From Enterobacter chuandaensis (lineage in GTDB: Bacteria > Pseudomonadota > Gammaproteobacteria > Enterobacterales > Enterobacteriaceae): a DNA stretch of 64,000 nt. Location of the stretch: contig NZ_QZCS01000011.1 in assembly GCF_003594915.1 (NCBI RefSeq), positions 1 to 64,000 of the forward strand. The letters run 5' to 3'. The notes below the pieces were generated by a model. The model saw only the letters and a program-made list of their open reading frames with translations. It searched no databases and was not told the origin of the DNA. Every line of letters starts with the position of its first letter. Position 1 is the first letter of the stretch. Below are positions 14,158 through 23,516 of this stretch, piece after piece. A program made the translations under genes and the position numbers.

Positions 14158-14430
14158 TTAGCGCCTTCCACGGGTTGATGTCGTGGCGGACCAGGAAAAG
14201 GTCGCCTCTGCATCCGGCTTATAAGCCTGCTCTTTTTTCAGCTTGCGGGCTTTCTTCGCCGCAGCCTCACGTTGCGCCATCAGTTTATCGATGTACTCTT
14301 TTTTAACCTGATTGGTTTCGGCGTTCTTCAGCGTGCGGCCATGCGCGATGCGGGCGCGGTCGAGAAGCGTTTTCAGTTCGCGCTGCTCGGCTTCCGTCAT
14401 GTCTTTCTGGGTCAAGCGTGGTGTAGCCAT
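14158..14430 (-). CDS. yjbD: DUF3811 family protein YjbD
   Basis: A 90-residue, highly basic, helical protein close to E. coli YjbD in sequence and length (MATPRLTQKDMTEAEQRELK at the start, TFSWSATTSTRGRR at the end). Its function is unknown. It may be cytoplasmic, since there is no signal peptide or membrane segment. Translation starts 8 nt after a GGAGG that lies inside a perfect 11-bp hairpin (14433-14460), so expression may be controlled at initiation. It is convergent with rluF. Confidence 0.93.
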   Translation of the reverse strand: MATPRLTQKDMTEAEQRELKTLLDRARIAHGRTLKNAETNQVKKEYIDKLMAQREAAAKKARKLKKEQAYKPDAEATFSWSATTSTRGRR

Positions 14431-14432
14431 TG

Positions 14433-14460
14433 CTGAAGCCTCCTGATGGGGAGGCTTCAG
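14433..14460 (-). promoter_or_regulatory. Hairpin sequestering the yjbD ribosome-binding site
   Basis: On the yjbD strand CTGAAGCCTCC pairs perfectly with GGAGGCTTCAG across a 6-nt loop. The GGAGG arm is the Shine-Dalgarno sequence, 8 nt before the ATG. An 11-bp stem this close to the start would block ribosome access unless opened by temperature, a ligand, an RNA or a protein. The structure is seen directly; the control is inference. Confidence 0.7.
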
Positions 14461-14527
14461 TGTAAAGCATACTGACAGACAGATATATGATTACCACGAG
14501 TGCGGTTAAATCATTTTTGAGTCTTAT

Positions 14528-15259
14528 TTAGCGCAAAACGTAGTGTCCTTCACGAGAAAGGTTCCAGTTGTGGCCATCCAGTGGATATACGCTTTTCTTT
14601 TTGGCAATACTCGTTAAGTCGCTGTTAATGCTTAAAAGCAAACTTGCATCCCCTGTTGCCACATAGGACTTCATGTTTTTATTTGCGCGTTCATAAAGCG
14701 AGAAGTTATCACCCACGACGACGCCTGCTCTGGCTTCGAACTCATCTTCGGGGTCGTCATTTCTGTTTGTCGGACCAATAAATAAATTACCCGGTAGCCA
14801 GGCATAGAACGACGCAAAGTCGTCAAAATAGTCAGGAAATGCCGCCGCAGGATTATTGGTCACCGTGCCGTTGATTATCATATCGATAAGGTTTGCTGTT
14901 CCCGCTAAATCGTCGGCGTTAACAGCACAATTTCCTGCGCTGGCATAATCTCGCAGATTATCCCGGAGAGTCAAAAATAGACTACGAAGTTTAGGTAACG
15001 CTTTTTCTTGCAGCGCCCGGTTATAAAAATCGCGCAGCAGGTTGTAAGGGATGATGTGATGCCTTGATACATGAACAGGCTCAGTGCCGCCAGCAACAGT
15101 AAGGTCTTTACTGTAATTAGGCATGGCAGGGAAACATGAACCATTACGAACGTTCGGCATAGTGATTTTGTAGGCACCGGCAGCGATGGGCCGTGGGGCC
15201 GCCAGTGCCTGGTGGGTAAATACGAAGAGTGTTGCGATAACGATCAGGGCTTTTTTCAT
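14528..15259 (-). CDS. Secreted protein with HNH-nuclease-like HHIIP motif, unknown function
   Basis: I do not recognise this gene by name. It encodes 243 residues beginning with a classic Sec signal peptide, cleaved after HQALA near residue 20. The mature part has two cysteines (42 and 111) that could form a disulfide. The striking part is SRHHIIPYN at 65-73 and, near residue 155, WLPGNLFIGPTNRNDDPEDEFE-like sequence. Together these recall the His...Asn layout of HNH/ENDO VII nucleases in polymorphic toxins. No partner or immunity gene is visible beside it. It is visibly more AT-rich than its neighbours and sits between yjbD and lysC, which adjoin in E. coli, suggesting acquisition. Nuclease activity is inference only. 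Confidence 0.8.
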   Translation of the reverse strand: MKKALIVIATLFVFTHQALAAPRPIAAGAYKITMPNVRNGSCFPAMPNYSKDLTVAGGTEPVHVSRHHIIPYNLLRDFYNRALQEKALPKLRSLFLTLRDNLRDYASAGNCAVNADDLAGTANLIDMIINGTVTNNPAAAFPDYFDDFASFYAWLPGNLFIGPTNRNDDPEDEFEARAGVVVGDNFSLYERANKNMKSYVATGDASLLLSINSDLTSIAKKKSVYPLDGHNWNLSREGHYVLR

Positions 15260-15362
15260 CTCATTTTTCCTTCAGCAAAAGAGTGTGCCTGTTGAAAATA
15301 AAGAAAGTTCCGCTGACAGAAAATTTGCCTTATGCCCTGTGATATTTGACCGGGTGATACAA

Positions 15363-15394
15363 CGAAATAAAAAGCCGGGCACAGGGCCCGGCTT
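15363..15394 (-). terminator. Terminator of lysC
   Basis: A 9-bp stem AAGCCGGGC/GCCCGGCTT with a 5-nt loop is followed, on the lysC strand, by a T-rich run. It lies 19 bp after the lysC stop. Confidence 0.85.
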
Positions 15395-15412
15395 ATCTTT
15401 TTTGCGAAAAAA

Positions 15413-16762
15413 TTATTCAAACAAATTCTGATGAAGTTTCTGCACCACCTGCTCAGCCTGATCGGCAGGGACCAGGAAGCAAAGGTTATAGCTTGATGCG
15501 CCGTAACAGATCATGCGGATGTTGAACGGATCGAGCACGCCGAAGACCTCTTTGCCCACGCCACAGGCGCGCGACAGTTTGTTACCGATGATGGCCACCA
15601 GCGCCAGGTCTTCTTCCACTTCCACGCGGCACAGCTCAGACAGCTCAATCAGCAGCGACTGCGTCAGCAGGGTGTCACCCGTGGAGGTGGAACCCGTGGT
15701 GTCGAGCGTCAGCGCAATGCTCACTTCGGAAGTGGTAATCAAATCTACAGAGATATTGTGGCGCGCCAGGATGCCAAACACTTCCGCCAGGAAACCGCGG
15801 GAGTGCAGCATATTGTGGCTGTGCAGCGTGACCAGCGTCTGGCGGCGGCGCAGGGCCAGCGCGCGGAACAGCGGCGGGTTCTCGGTTTTCTTGCAGACCA
15901 GCGTCCCGCCCGCTTTTGGATCTTTACTGGAGCCAACGAAGACCGGAATATCGCTGCGCACGGCAGGCAGCAGCGTTGCCGGATGCAGCACTTTCGCGCC
16001 GAAGGTGGCCATTTCCGCCGCTTCTTCAAATGCGATCACATCAATACGTTTTGCCGCAGAGACCACGCGCGGGTCGGTGGTGTAAATACCCGGCACGTCA
16101 GTCCAGATATCCACGCGGGTCGCGTGCAGCGCTTCGCCCAGCAGCGCGGCGGTGTAGTCGCTGCCGCCACGGCCAAGCGTGGTGGTGCGTCCTTTTGCTT
16201 CGCTGCCGATAAAGCCCTGGGTGATCACCATGCCTTCTGCCAGGCGCGGCGCCAGCTGCTGGTTGGTGAGCTCGGCCAGCATCTCAACGTCCGGTTCGGC
16301 GCGCCCAAAACGATCGCTGGTACGCATCACTTTACGCACGTCAAACCACTGGGCCTGAACGTTACGCTCGCGCATGATTTCAACAAACAGCAGGGTGGAC
16401 ATCAGCTCGCCGTGGCTGACCAGTTCATCGGTCAGGGCGGTGGAGGTTGCCAGTGACGCGGCTTCTGCCAGGGTGGTGATATTTTCCAGCAGGCGCTCCA
16501 CTTCCTCACGAATAACGTTCGGGTTTTGCAGACGTTCAAGAATATCGAACTGAATTTTGCGCAGTGCATCCAGCTTCACGAAACGTTCGGTCGCTTCCAG
16601 TCCTTCAGACAAAGAAACCAGCAGGTTCGTCACGCCGGCGGATGCAGAGAGCACCACCAGGCGGGTATTCGGATCGGCCAGCACCACATCGGCGCTGCGG
16701 TTCATGGCATCGTAATCGGCCACACTGGTGCCGCCAAACTTGGCGACCACAAAACTCGTCAT
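15413..16762 (-). CDS. lysC: Lysine-sensitive aspartokinase III
   Basis: LysC phosphorylates aspartate, the first step toward lysine, threonine and methionine. The 449 residues equal E. coli LysC. The kinase domain starts with VAKFGGTSVAD and has the GRGGSDYTAALL motif; two ACT domains that bind inhibitory lysine occupy about residues 310-449. The ATG follows an ACGAGG ribosome site in a segment (CCTGACACGAGG) also present before E. coli lysC. Unlike E. coli, no lysine riboswitch is recognisable upstream. Divergent from pgi. Confidence 0.98.
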   Translation of the reverse strand: MTSFVVAKFGGTSVADYDAMNRSADVVLADPNTRLVVLSASAGVTNLLVSLSEGLEATERFVKLDALRKIQFDILERLQNPNVIREEVERLLENITTLAEAASLATSTALTDELVSHGELMSTLLFVEIMRERNVQAQWFDVRKVMRTSDRFGRAEPDVEMLAELTNQQLAPRLAEGMVITQGFIGSEAKGRTTTLGRGGSDYTAALLGEALHATRVDIWTDVPGIYTTDPRVVSAAKRIDVIAFEEAAEMATFGAKVLHPATLLPAVRSDIPVFVGSSKDPKAGGTLVCKKTENPPLFRALALRRRQTLVTLHSHNMLHSRGFLAEVFGILARHNISVDLITTSEVSIALTLDTTGSTSTGDTLLTQSLLIELSELCRVEVEEDLALVAIIGNKLSRACGVGKEVFGVLDPFNIRMICYGASSYNLCFLVPADQAEQVVQKLHQNLFE

Positions 16763-16845
16763 AACAACCTCGTGTCAGGGAATGAATAAGCGACCTTGGC
16801 ACAAGAGTGAAACGAAAACAGGTGCAGGCGCAAAATACGGCCCTA

Positions 16846-16925
16846 TAAATAAAATGCGGGGGAGGTCCTGTCAATGCTGGGATTATGCGGATTTTTTATG
16901 GGGGGGTACCCCTGAGAAACAGGAC
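16846..16925 (-). promoter_or_regulatory. Candidate lysC promoter with overlapping inverted repeat
   Basis: On the lysC strand TTGACA (16874-16869), 17 bp and TATTTA (16851-16846) form a good sigma-70 promoter, implying a leader of only about 75 nt. Inverted repeats GTCCTGT (16865-16871) and ACAGGAC (16919-16925) flank a perfect GGGGTACCCC palindrome (16903-16912) and one arm overlaps the -35 box. This could be an operator. No L-box core elements are seen in the 374-bp lysC-pgi gap. Confidence 0.55.
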
Positions 16926-17040
16926 TTATAACAGGCCCATATTTTATGCTCCTTTTTACCCCCTTTTGACCAACATTTCGCCACGCCGGAAGGGCGCGAC
17001 AGCAGCTATACTTTTCGGGTCTTTTCACCTGCGTTTGATG

Positions 17041-17136
17041 CAGACCAGGGCAATGGCATAAAAACCATCACAATTTTTATTTGCAGGCGCTACAATCGAC
17101 CGCAGTCACAATTCTCAAATCAGAAGAGTATTGCTA
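17041..17136 (+). promoter_or_regulatory. pgi promoter region
   Basis: A TACAAT -10 element at 17091-17096 lies 41 bp before the pgi start in an AT-rich stretch; the -35 is not obvious. AGAAGAG precedes the ATG. This is the pgi-proximal part of the lysC-pgi gap; nothing else was recognised between it and 16926. Confidence 0.5.
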
Positions 17137-18786
17137 ATGAAAAACATCAACCCAACGCAGACCGCTGCCTGGCAGGCACTACAGAAACATTTTGATGAAA
17201 TGAAAGACGTCACCATCGCGGACCTGTTCGCGAAAGATGCCGATCGTTTCACTAAGTTCTCCGCGACCTTCGACGACCTGATGCTGGTGGATTTCTCCAA
17301 GAACCGCATTACCGAAGAGACGCTGGCAAAACTGCAGGACCTGGCGAAAGAGACCCAACTGGCAGACGCCATCAAATCCATGTTCTCCGGTGAGAAGATC
17401 AACCGCACCGAAGACCGCGCCGTGCTGCACGTGGCCCTGCGTAACCGTAGCAATACGCCAATCATCGTTGACGGCAAAGATGTCATGCCGGAAGTGAACG
17501 CGGTGCTGGAAAAGATGAAAGCTTTCTCCGAAGCGATCATCTCAGGCCAGTGGAAAGGTTACACCGGCAAACCAATTACGGATGTTGTTAACATCGGTAT
17601 CGGCGGCTCTGACCTCGGTCCGTTCATGGTGACCGAAGCGCTGCGTCCGTACAAAAACCACCTCAACATGCACTTTGTCTCTAACGTCGATGGTACCCAC
17701 ATCGCTGAAGTGCTGAAGAATGTGAATCCGGAAACCACCCTGTTCCTGGTGGCGTCCAAAACCTTTACCACGCAGGAAACCATGACCAACGCCCACAGCG
17801 CGCGCGACTGGTTCCTGAAAACCGCAGGCGACAACAAGCACGTGGCGAAACACTTTGCGGCGCTCTCCACCAACGGTAAAGCCGTGAGCGAGTTCGGTAT
17901 CGACACCGCGAACATGTTCGAGTTCTGGGACTGGGTTGGTGGCCGCTACTCTCTGTGGTCTGCGATTGGTCTGTCCATCATCCTGTCCGTGGGCTTCGAC
18001 AACTTCGTTGAGCTGCTCTCCGGCGCGCACGCGATGGATAAACACTTCTCTACCACTGCCCCTGAGAAAAACCTGCCGGTGCTGCTGGCGCTGATCGGTA
18101 TCTGGTACAACAACTTCTTCGGTGCGGAAACCGAAGCGATCCTGCCGTACGACCAGTACATGCACCGCTTTGCGGCCTACTTCCAGCAGGGCAATATGGA
18201 ATCCAACGGTAAGTACGTTGACCGTAACGGCAACGCGGTGGATTACCAGACCGGTCCAATCATCTGGGGCGAGCCGGGCACTAACGGCCAGCACGCGTTC
18301 TACCAGCTGATTCACCAGGGCACCAAAATGGTACCGTGCGATTTCATCGCCCCGGCTATCACCCACAACCCGCTGTCCGACCACCATCCGAAGCTGCTGT
18401 CTAACTTCTTCGCACAGACCGAAGCGCTGGCGTTCGGTAAATCCCGCGAGGTGGTAGAGCAGGAATACCGTGACCAGGGTAAAGATCCGGCAACCCTGGA
18501 CCACGTTGTGCCGTTCAAAGTGTTCGAAGGCAACCGTCCAACTAACTCCATCCTGCTGCGCGAAATCACCCCGTTCAGCCTGGGTGCGCTGATTGCCTTG
18601 TATGAGCACAAGATCTTCACGCAGGGCGCTATCCTGAACATCTTCACCTTTGACCAGTGGGGCGTTGAGCTGGGCAAACAGCTGGCAAACCGCATTCTGC
18701 CAGAGCTGGGTGACGATAAAGCCATCGACAGTCACGACAGCTCTACAAACGGTTTGATCAACCGTTATAAAGCATGGCGTGCGTAA
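17137..18786 (+). CDS. pgi: Glucose-6-phosphate isomerase
   Basis: Pgi interconverts glucose 6-phosphate and fructose 6-phosphate in glycolysis and gluconeogenesis. The start at [10 protein letters not shown] gives 549 residues, as in E. coli; a TTG two codons earlier was not used. Family motifs include [11 protein letters not shown] (about residue 150), the sugar-phosphate loop [20 protein letters not shown] and the C-terminal [12 protein letters not shown] with the active-site lysine. It is monocistronic and closed by a strong terminator. Confidence 0.99.
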   Translation: MKNINPTQTAAWQALQKHFDEMKDVTIADLFAKDADRFTKFSATFDDLMLVDFSKNRITEETLAKLQDLAKETQLADAIKSMFSGEKINRTEDRAVLHVALRNRSNTPIIVDGKDVMPEVNAVLEKMKAFSEAIISGQWKGYTGKPITDVVNIGIGGSDLGPFMVTEALRPYKNHLNMHFVSNVDGTHIAEVLKNVNPETTLFLVASKTFTTQETMTNAHSARDWFLKTAGDNKHVAKHFAALSTNGKAVSEFGIDTANMFEFWDWVGGRYSLWSAIGLSIILSVGFDNFVELLSGAHAMDKHFSTTAPEKNLPVLLALIGIWYNNFFGAETEAILPYDQYMHRFAAYFQQGNMESNGKYVDRNGNAVDYQTGPIIWGEPGTNGQHAFYQLIHQGTKMVPCDFIAPAITHNPLSDHHPKLLSNFFAQTEALAFGKSREVVEQEYRDQGKDPATLDHVVPFKVFEGNRPTNSILLREITPFSLGALIALYEHKIFTQGAILNIFTFDQWGVELGKQLANRILPELGDDKAIDSHDSSTNGLINRYKAWRA

Positions 18787-18799
18787 TTAATATGTCATG

Positions 18800-18830
18800 A
18801 AAAATGCCGGCGATATGCCGGCATTTTTTT
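18800..18830 (+). terminator. Terminator of pgi
   Basis: A 10-bp stem AAATGCCGGC/GCCGGCATTT with a GATAT loop is followed by seven T, 15 bp after the stop codon. Confidence 0.93.
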
Positions 18831-19152
18831 ATCGGATAATTCCTGATGTCTGTTAGTTAACTCAAATTCCGGCTCTGAGTTTAATCCGAAAAAGACGGTT
18901 AACCCGTTAATTGCTGCGGTTTATTTTAAGAAAATACGCAGCATGTAGTGAATGTGATTATATTATAACTATTTGATTTTAATTGCTTATATATTTAATT
19001 TATTTTTCTTTCGTTTCAGTTTTATCCATTAGTCCGAAAACCCACTCCCTATTTCCAGCCACGGTAAACCCTCTGCTTTAGTTGTGTATACTCGATTCCG
19101 CCTGAATTTCTTTTCGGGCAAATCTCCATTCATTCATTGAAGGGAAATTGTT
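18831..19152 (+). promoter_or_regulatory. AT-rich upstream region of yjbEFGH
   Basis: About 320 bp without a gene, very AT-rich in the middle (18940-19010), as expected of a silenced or H-NS-bound promoter. In E. coli the yjb operon responds to the Rcs system; I could not place a confident RcsB box. An AAGGGAAA ribosome site precedes yjbE. Confidence 0.45.
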
Positions 19153-19395
19153 ATGAAGAAAGTACTGTATGGCATTTTTGCCATATCTGCACTTGCGGCG
19201 ACGTCTGTCTATGCAGCTCCGGTCCAGGTCGGGGAAGCAGCAGGGTCGGCAGCGACGTCTGCGTCTGCGGGGAGTTCTACCGCAGCCAGCACCAGCGCCG
19301 TAAGTTCAGCCGTGGGTGTCGCGCTGGCGGCAACCGGTGGCGGTGATGGCTCCAATACCGGAACCACGACCACTACGACGACCAGCACCCAGTAA
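19153..19395 (+). CDS. yjbE: Small secreted Ser/Thr/Ala-rich protein YjbE
   Basis: This 80-residue protein is the first gene of the yjbEFGH exopolysaccharide operon. A signal peptide ([21 protein letters not shown]) precedes a low-complexity mature chain of Ala, Ser, Gly and Thr ending in [11 protein letters not shown]. Length and composition match E. coli YjbE, whose role is unknown. A hairpin between yjbE and yjbF could let yjbE be made in excess over the rest of the operon. Confidence 0.93.
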   Translation: MKKVLYGIFAISALAATSVYAAPVQVGEAAGSAATSASAGSSTAASTSAVSSAVGVALAATGGGDGSNTGTTTTTTTSTQ

Positions 19396-19412
19396 TACCG
19401 GGTGTTTTAATC

Positions 19413-19438
19413 ATAACCACACTTCGGTGTGGTTATTT
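19413..19438 (+). terminator. Hairpin between yjbE and yjbF
   Basis: ATAACCACAC and GTGTGGTTAT form a 10-bp stem with a TTCG tetraloop followed by three T. It lies 18 bp after yjbE and 21 bp before yjbF, so it may be a partial terminator or an mRNA 3'-end protector inside the operon. Confidence 0.7.
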
Positions 19439-19458
19439 CGCCCCTTCGGAGAAGAGTC

Positions 19459-20097
19459 GTGAAGCGACCTGCAATCATTCTGATTTGCCTGCTGTTGCAG
19501 GCGTGCTCAGCCACCACCAAAGGGCTGGGAACCTCACTGTGGGAAAGCATGTTCGGCACACCGGGCGTGCAGTTGACCGATGACGAACTTCAGAACATGC
19601 CGTATGCCAGCCAGTACATGCAGCTTAATGATGGCCCGCAGCTGTTTGTGGTGCTCGCTTTCGATGAAAACGGGCAGCAGAAATGGGTGACGCAGGATCA
19701 GGCCACCATCGTGACGCAGCATGGCCGAATGGTGAAAACGCTGCTCGGCGGCGACAACCTGCTTGAGGTCAACAACCTCGCGGAAGATCCGCTTATCAAG
19801 CCGAATCAGATCGTCGATGGCGCAAGCTGGACGCGCACCCTGGGCTGGACCGAGCACAAGCAGGTTCGTTATGCCACGGCGCGCTCTACCTTCCGCTGGG
19901 ACGGTACAGACAGCGTGAAAGTGGGTAGCGACGAAACGCAGGTGCGCGTGCTGGACGAAGAGGTGACGACTGACCAGGCTACGTGGCATAACCGCTTCTG
20001 GATTGATGAGGAAGGGCAAATTCGTCAGTCCTTGCAATATCTCGGTGCCGGTTTCTTCCCGGTGAAAACCACCCTGATCAAGGCGGCGAAATCATGA
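19459..20097 (+). CDS. yjbF: YjbF (GfcB) family outer-membrane lipoprotein
   Basis: A 212-residue lipoprotein of the group 4 capsule/exopolysaccharide (GfcB) family. The GTG start (VKRPAIILICLLLQAC) follows GGAGAAG and gives the E. coli length; an ATG 10 codons earlier has no ribosome site. The lipobox LLQAC puts the acylated cysteine at residue 16. The mature domain (QKWVTQDQATIVTQHGR) matches E. coli YjbF. It overlaps yjbG by 4 bp. Confidence 0.95.
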   Translation: MKRPAIILICLLLQACSATTKGLGTSLWESMFGTPGVQLTDDELQNMPYASQYMQLNDGPQLFVVLAFDENGQQKWVTQDQATIVTQHGRMVKTLLGGDNLLEVNNLAEDPLIKPNQIVDGASWTRTLGWTEHKQVRYATARSTFRWDGTDSVKVGSDETQVRVLDEEVTTDQATWHNRFWIDEEGQIRQSLQYLGAGFFPVKTTLIKAAKS

Positions 20098-20831
20098 AAA
20101 CGCTCATCCACGTTGCGCTTCTCGCCAGTCTTGCCGCGCCGCTGGCATGGTCCGCAGGAACGGTAAAGGTCTACACGCCGGACAGTGAAAAACCCAAAAC
20201 CTTAACCAATGCAGAGCATCTGCTCGATCTCGTCGGGCAGCCAAGGCTGGCCAACAGCTGGTGGCCGGGGGCCGTGATCGGCGAGCGCCAGGCGACGGTT
20301 GAGACGGAACAACAACATCGTGCCCTGCTGGCCCGCCTGACGGGTCTGGCGGAGCAGGAAGACGGCGACGATGCCGCTGCCATTAACAGCGTTCGCCAGC
20401 AGCTTCAGGCGCTGAAGGTGACAGGCCGCCAGAAGGTGAATCTGGATCCCGATAAAGTGCGCGTTACGGAAAACGGCAACCCAACGCTGGTAGGGGATTA
20501 CACGCTCTGGCTGCCGGTGAAGCCGACGACGGTGACCGTAATGGGGCTTATCAGCAGTCCCGGTAAAAAGCCCTTTACGCCCGGTCGTGATGTGGCGAGC
20601 TATCTCGACGAACAAAGCCTGCTGAGCGGCGCGGATAACAGCTACGCGTGGATTATTTATCCGGACGGGCATACGCAAAAAGCGCCGGTGGCGTACTGGA
20701 ATAAACGCCATATCGAACCCATGCCAGGCAGCATTATTTTTGTCGGTTTTGCCGACCATTTCTGGACGAAGGCGTATGACGGGCTTAACGCCGATATCCT
20801 TCACTCCCTGACACAGCGGATACCGGAATAA
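20094..20831 (+). CDS. yjbG: YjbG (GfcC) family periplasmic protein
   Basis: A 245-residue exported protein of the GfcC family, with signal peptide [20 protein letters not shown]. GfcC-type proteins have two beta-grasp-like domains resembling the periplasmic part of the Wza polysaccharide exporter; [15 protein letters not shown] and [13 protein letters not shown] belong to that core. The exact job is unknown. It overlaps both yjbF (4 bp) and yjbH (1 bp), so the genes are probably translated together. Confidence 0.94.
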   Translation: MKTLIHVALLASLAAPLAWSAGTVKVYTPDSEKPKTLTNAEHLLDLVGQPRLANSWWPGAVIGERQATVETEQQHRALLARLTGLAEQEDGDDAAAINSVRQQLQALKVTGRQKVNLDPDKVRVTENGNPTLVGDYTLWLPVKPTTVTVMGLISSPGKKPFTPGRDVASYLDEQSLLSGADNSYAWIIYPDGHTQKAPVAYWNKRHIEPMPGSIIFVGFADHFWTKAYDGLNADILHSLTQRIPE

Positions 20832-22927
20832 TGAAAAGAACCTATCTCTACAGCATGCTGGCGCTTTGTGTGAGCGCCGCCTGCCATGCAGAAACCTATC
20901 CGGCACCCATTGGCCCGTCTCAGTCAGACTTCGGCGGCGTCGGTTTGCTGCAAACGCCCACCGCGCGCATGGCGCGTGAAGGGGAAATTAGCCTGAACTA
21001 TCGCGATAACGACCAGTATCGCTACTATTCCGCCTCCGTACAGCTGTTCCCGTGGCTCGAAACCACGCTGCGCTACACCGACGTGCGTACGAAACAGTAC
21101 AGCAGCGTCGATGCGTTCTCCGGCGATCAGACCTACAAAGATAAAGCTTTCGACGTCAAACTGCGCCTGTGGGAAGAGAGCTACTGGATGCCGCAGGTCT
21201 CCGTGGGGGCAAAAGATATCGGCGGGACCGGCCTGTTCGACGCGGAATACATCGTGGCCAGCAAGGCCTGGGGACCGTTTGATTTTTCTCTCGGTCTTGG
21301 CTGGGGCTATCTCGGCACCAGCGGCAACGTCAAAAACCCGTTCTGTACCTATAGCGACAAATACTGCTACCGCGATAACAGCTACAAGAAAGCGGGTTCC
21401 ATCAACGGTGACCAGATGTTCCACGGCCCGGCCTCGCTGTTTGGCGGTGTGGAATACCAGACACCGTGGCAGCCGCTGCGCCTGAAGCTGGAGTACGAAG
21501 GAAACGACTACTCGCACGATTTCGCCGGGAAGATTGAGCAGAAGAGCAAGTTTAACGTCGGCGCCATTTACCGCGTCACCGACTGGGCCGACGTTAACCT
21601 CAGCTACGAGCGTGGCAACACGGTGATGTTTGGCTTCACGCTACGCACCAACTTCAACGACATGCGGCCACACTACAACGATAACGCGCGGCCAGCCTAT
21701 CGGCCGGAGCCGCAGGATGCGATTCTGCAGCACTCCGTGGTGGCAAACCAACTGACGCTGTTGAAATACAATGCCGGTCTGGCCGATCCGAAAATTCAGG
21801 TGAAAGGCGATACGCTTTACGTCACCGGCGAGCAGGTGAAATACCGCGACTCGCGGGAAGGGATCGAACGCGCCAACCGGATCGTGATGAACGATCTGCC
21901 GGACGGGATCCGCACGATCCGAGTGACGGAAAACCGCCTGAATCTGCCGCAGGTCACCACCGAAACCGATGTCGCCAGCCTTAAGCGCCATCTGGAAGGC
22001 GAACCGCTCGGGCATGAAACCGAACTGGTGCAAAAACGCGTAGAGCCGATCGTGCCGGAAACCACCGAGCAGGGCTGGTATATCGACAAATCACGCTTTG
22101 ATTTCCATATCGATCCGGTGCTGAACCAGTCCGTCGGCGGGCCGGAAAACTTCTACATGTATCAGCTGGGCGTCATGGCAACGGCGGATCTGTGGGTCAC
22201 CGACCACCTGCTGACCACCGGCAGCCTGTTCGGCAACATCGCCAACAACTACGACAAATTCAACTATACCAACCCGCCAAAAGACTCGACGCTGCCGCGC
22301 GTACGTACCCGCGTGCGTGAGTACGTGCAGAACGATGCCTACGTGAATAACCTGCAGGCTAACTACTTCCAGTACTTCGGCAACGGCTTCTACGGCCAGG
22401 TGTACGGCGGGTATCTGGAAACCATGTACGGCGGCGCGGGGGCGGAAGTGCTTTATCGCCCTGTCGACAGCAACTGGGCGTTTGGCATTGATGCCAACTA
22501 CGTTAAGCAGCGTGACTGGCGCAGCGCACAGGACATGATGAAGTTCACCGACTACAGCGTCAAAACCGGCCACCTGACCGCCTACTGGACGCCGTCGTTC
22601 GCGCAGGACGTGCTGGTGAAAGCCAGCGTCGGCCAGTATCTGGCGGGCGATAAGGGCGGCACGCTGGATATCTCCAAACACTTCGACAGCGGCGTCGTGG
22701 TGGGCGGCTACGCCACCATCACCAACGTTTCGCCGGACGAGTACGGGGAAGGGGACTTCACCAAAGGGGTGTACGTGTCGATTCCGCTGGATCTGTTCTC
22801 ATCAGGCCCAACCCGCAGCCGTGCGGCAGTGGGCTGGACGCCGCTGACGCGCGACGGCGGTCAGCAGCTTGGACGTAAATTCCAGCTGTATGATATGACC
22901 AGCGATAAGAACATTAATTTCCGCTGA
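20831..22927 (+). CDS. yjbH: YjbH (GfcD) family outer-membrane protein
   Basis: The last gene of the yjb operon encodes 698 residues, the E. coli YjbH length. A signal peptide ([20 protein letters not shown]) leads into alternating aromatic-rich beta strands typical of a large outer-membrane barrel ([39 protein letters not shown]). It has the family start [15 protein letters not shown]. It is thought to help export an exopolysaccharide; the substrate is unknown. Confidence 0.95.
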   Translation: MKRTYLYSMLALCVSAACHAETYPAPIGPSQSDFGGVGLLQTPTARMAREGEISLNYRDNDQYRYYSASVQLFPWLETTLRYTDVRTKQYSSVDAFSGDQTYKDKAFDVKLRLWEESYWMPQVSVGAKDIGGTGLFDAEYIVASKAWGPFDFSLGLGWGYLGTSGNVKNPFCTYSDKYCYRDNSYKKAGSINGDQMFHGPASLFGGVEYQTPWQPLRLKLEYEGNDYSHDFAGKIEQKSKFNVGAIYRVTDWADVNLSYERGNTVMFGFTLRTNFNDMRPHYNDNARPAYRPEPQDAILQHSVVANQLTLLKYNAGLADPKIQVKGDTLYVTGEQVKYRDSREGIERANRIVMNDLPDGIRTIRVTENRLNLPQVTTETDVASLKRHLEGEPLGHETELVQKRVEPIVPETTEQGWYIDKSRFDFHIDPVLNQSVGGPENFYMYQLGVMATADLWVTDHLLTTGSLFGNIANNYDKFNYTNPPKDSTLPRVRTRVREYVQNDAYVNNLQANYFQYFGNGFYGQVYGGYLETMYGGAGAEVLYRPVDSNWAFGIDANYVKQRDWRSAQDMMKFTDYSVKTGHLTAYWTPSFAQDVLVKASVGQYLAGDKGGTLDISKHFDSGVVVGGYATITNVSPDEYGEGDFTKGVYVSIPLDLFSSGPTRSRAAVGWTPLTRDGGQQLGRKFQLYDMTSDKNINFR

Positions 22928-22935
22928 TGCTTATT

Positions 22936-23009
22936 TGCCCGGTGGCGCTGCGCTTACCGGGCCTACGAGAGTGTTTTTGTAGGCCGGGCAAACGCAGTGC
23001 CGCCCGGCA
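22936..23009. repeat. BIME: two inverted REP units after yjbH
   Basis: TGCCCGGTGGCGCTGCGCTT and an inverted partner ending in GCCGCCCGGCA flank a short spacer. This matches the enterobacterial REP (PU) consensus. The second unit is degenerate (CAAACGCAGTGCC). It lies in the yjbH-psiE gap. Confidence 0.9.
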
Positions 23010-23105
23010 AGAATGTTCATCTGGACAAAACATAAACAAAAAATATAGATCCCCGTCACATTTTTGCGTTATACAGGAACCTCGCCCTGGAGAATGAGGT
23101 GCTGT

Positions 23106-23516
23106 ATGACATCCCTGACTCGTCCGCGCGTTGAGTTTATCTCAACGATACTCCAGACCGTGCTGAACCTCGGTCTGCTGAGCCTTGGCCTGATCCTGGT
23201 CGTCTTTCTCGGTAAAGAGACGGTGCATCTGGCGGATGTGCTGTTCGCCCCTGAGCAAACCAGCAAATATGCGCTGGTGGAAGGGCTGGTGGTCTACTTT
23301 CTCTACTTCGAGTTTATTGCCCTGATTGTGAAGTACTTTCAGTCCGGCTTTCACTTCCCGCTACGTTATTTTGTCTACATAGGTATCACTGCGATTGTGC
23401 GGCTGATCATCGTCGATCATAAATCCCCGCTCGACGTGCTGATCTACTCGGCGGCGATCCTGCTGCTGGTGATCACCCTCTGGCTATGCAACTCGAAGCG
23501 GCTGAAACGCGAATAA
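23106..23516 (+). CDS. psiE: Phosphate-starvation-inducible membrane protein PsiE
   Basis: A 136-residue inner-membrane protein nearly identical to E. coli PsiE. Four hydrophobic segments are visible ([54 protein letters not shown]). Its function is unknown; E. coli psiE is induced by phosphate starvation. Upstream, CCGTCAC at 23053-23059 and the following 11-bp-spaced bases weakly resemble a Pho box. An ATG 14 codons earlier lacks support. It is convergent with malG. Confidence 0.95.
   Translation: MTSLTRPRVEFISTILQTVLNLGLLSLGLILVVFLGKETVHLADVLFAPEQTSKYALVEGLVVYFLYFEFIALIVKYFQSGFHFPLRYFVYIGITAIVRLIIVDHKSPLDVLIYSAAILLLVITLWLCNSKRLKRE

Noticed and set aside
14791-15177. Cys/Leu-rich frame opposite or out of frame with the secreted protein gene, as a possible immunity gene
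   Set aside because: The 68-codon frame at 14971-15177 overlaps on the same strand in another frame, lacks a ribosome site and has no conserved look. It cannot be supported as an immunity gene.
16728-16931. Short frame across the lysC leader
   Set aside because: No ribosome site, no signal or membrane segment, and it runs through the candidate promoter. A leader peptide rich in Lys was looked for and not found.
23046-23105. Pho box upstream of psiE
   Set aside because: CCGTCAC is present but the second 7-bp unit fits poorly, so I did not list it as a feature.
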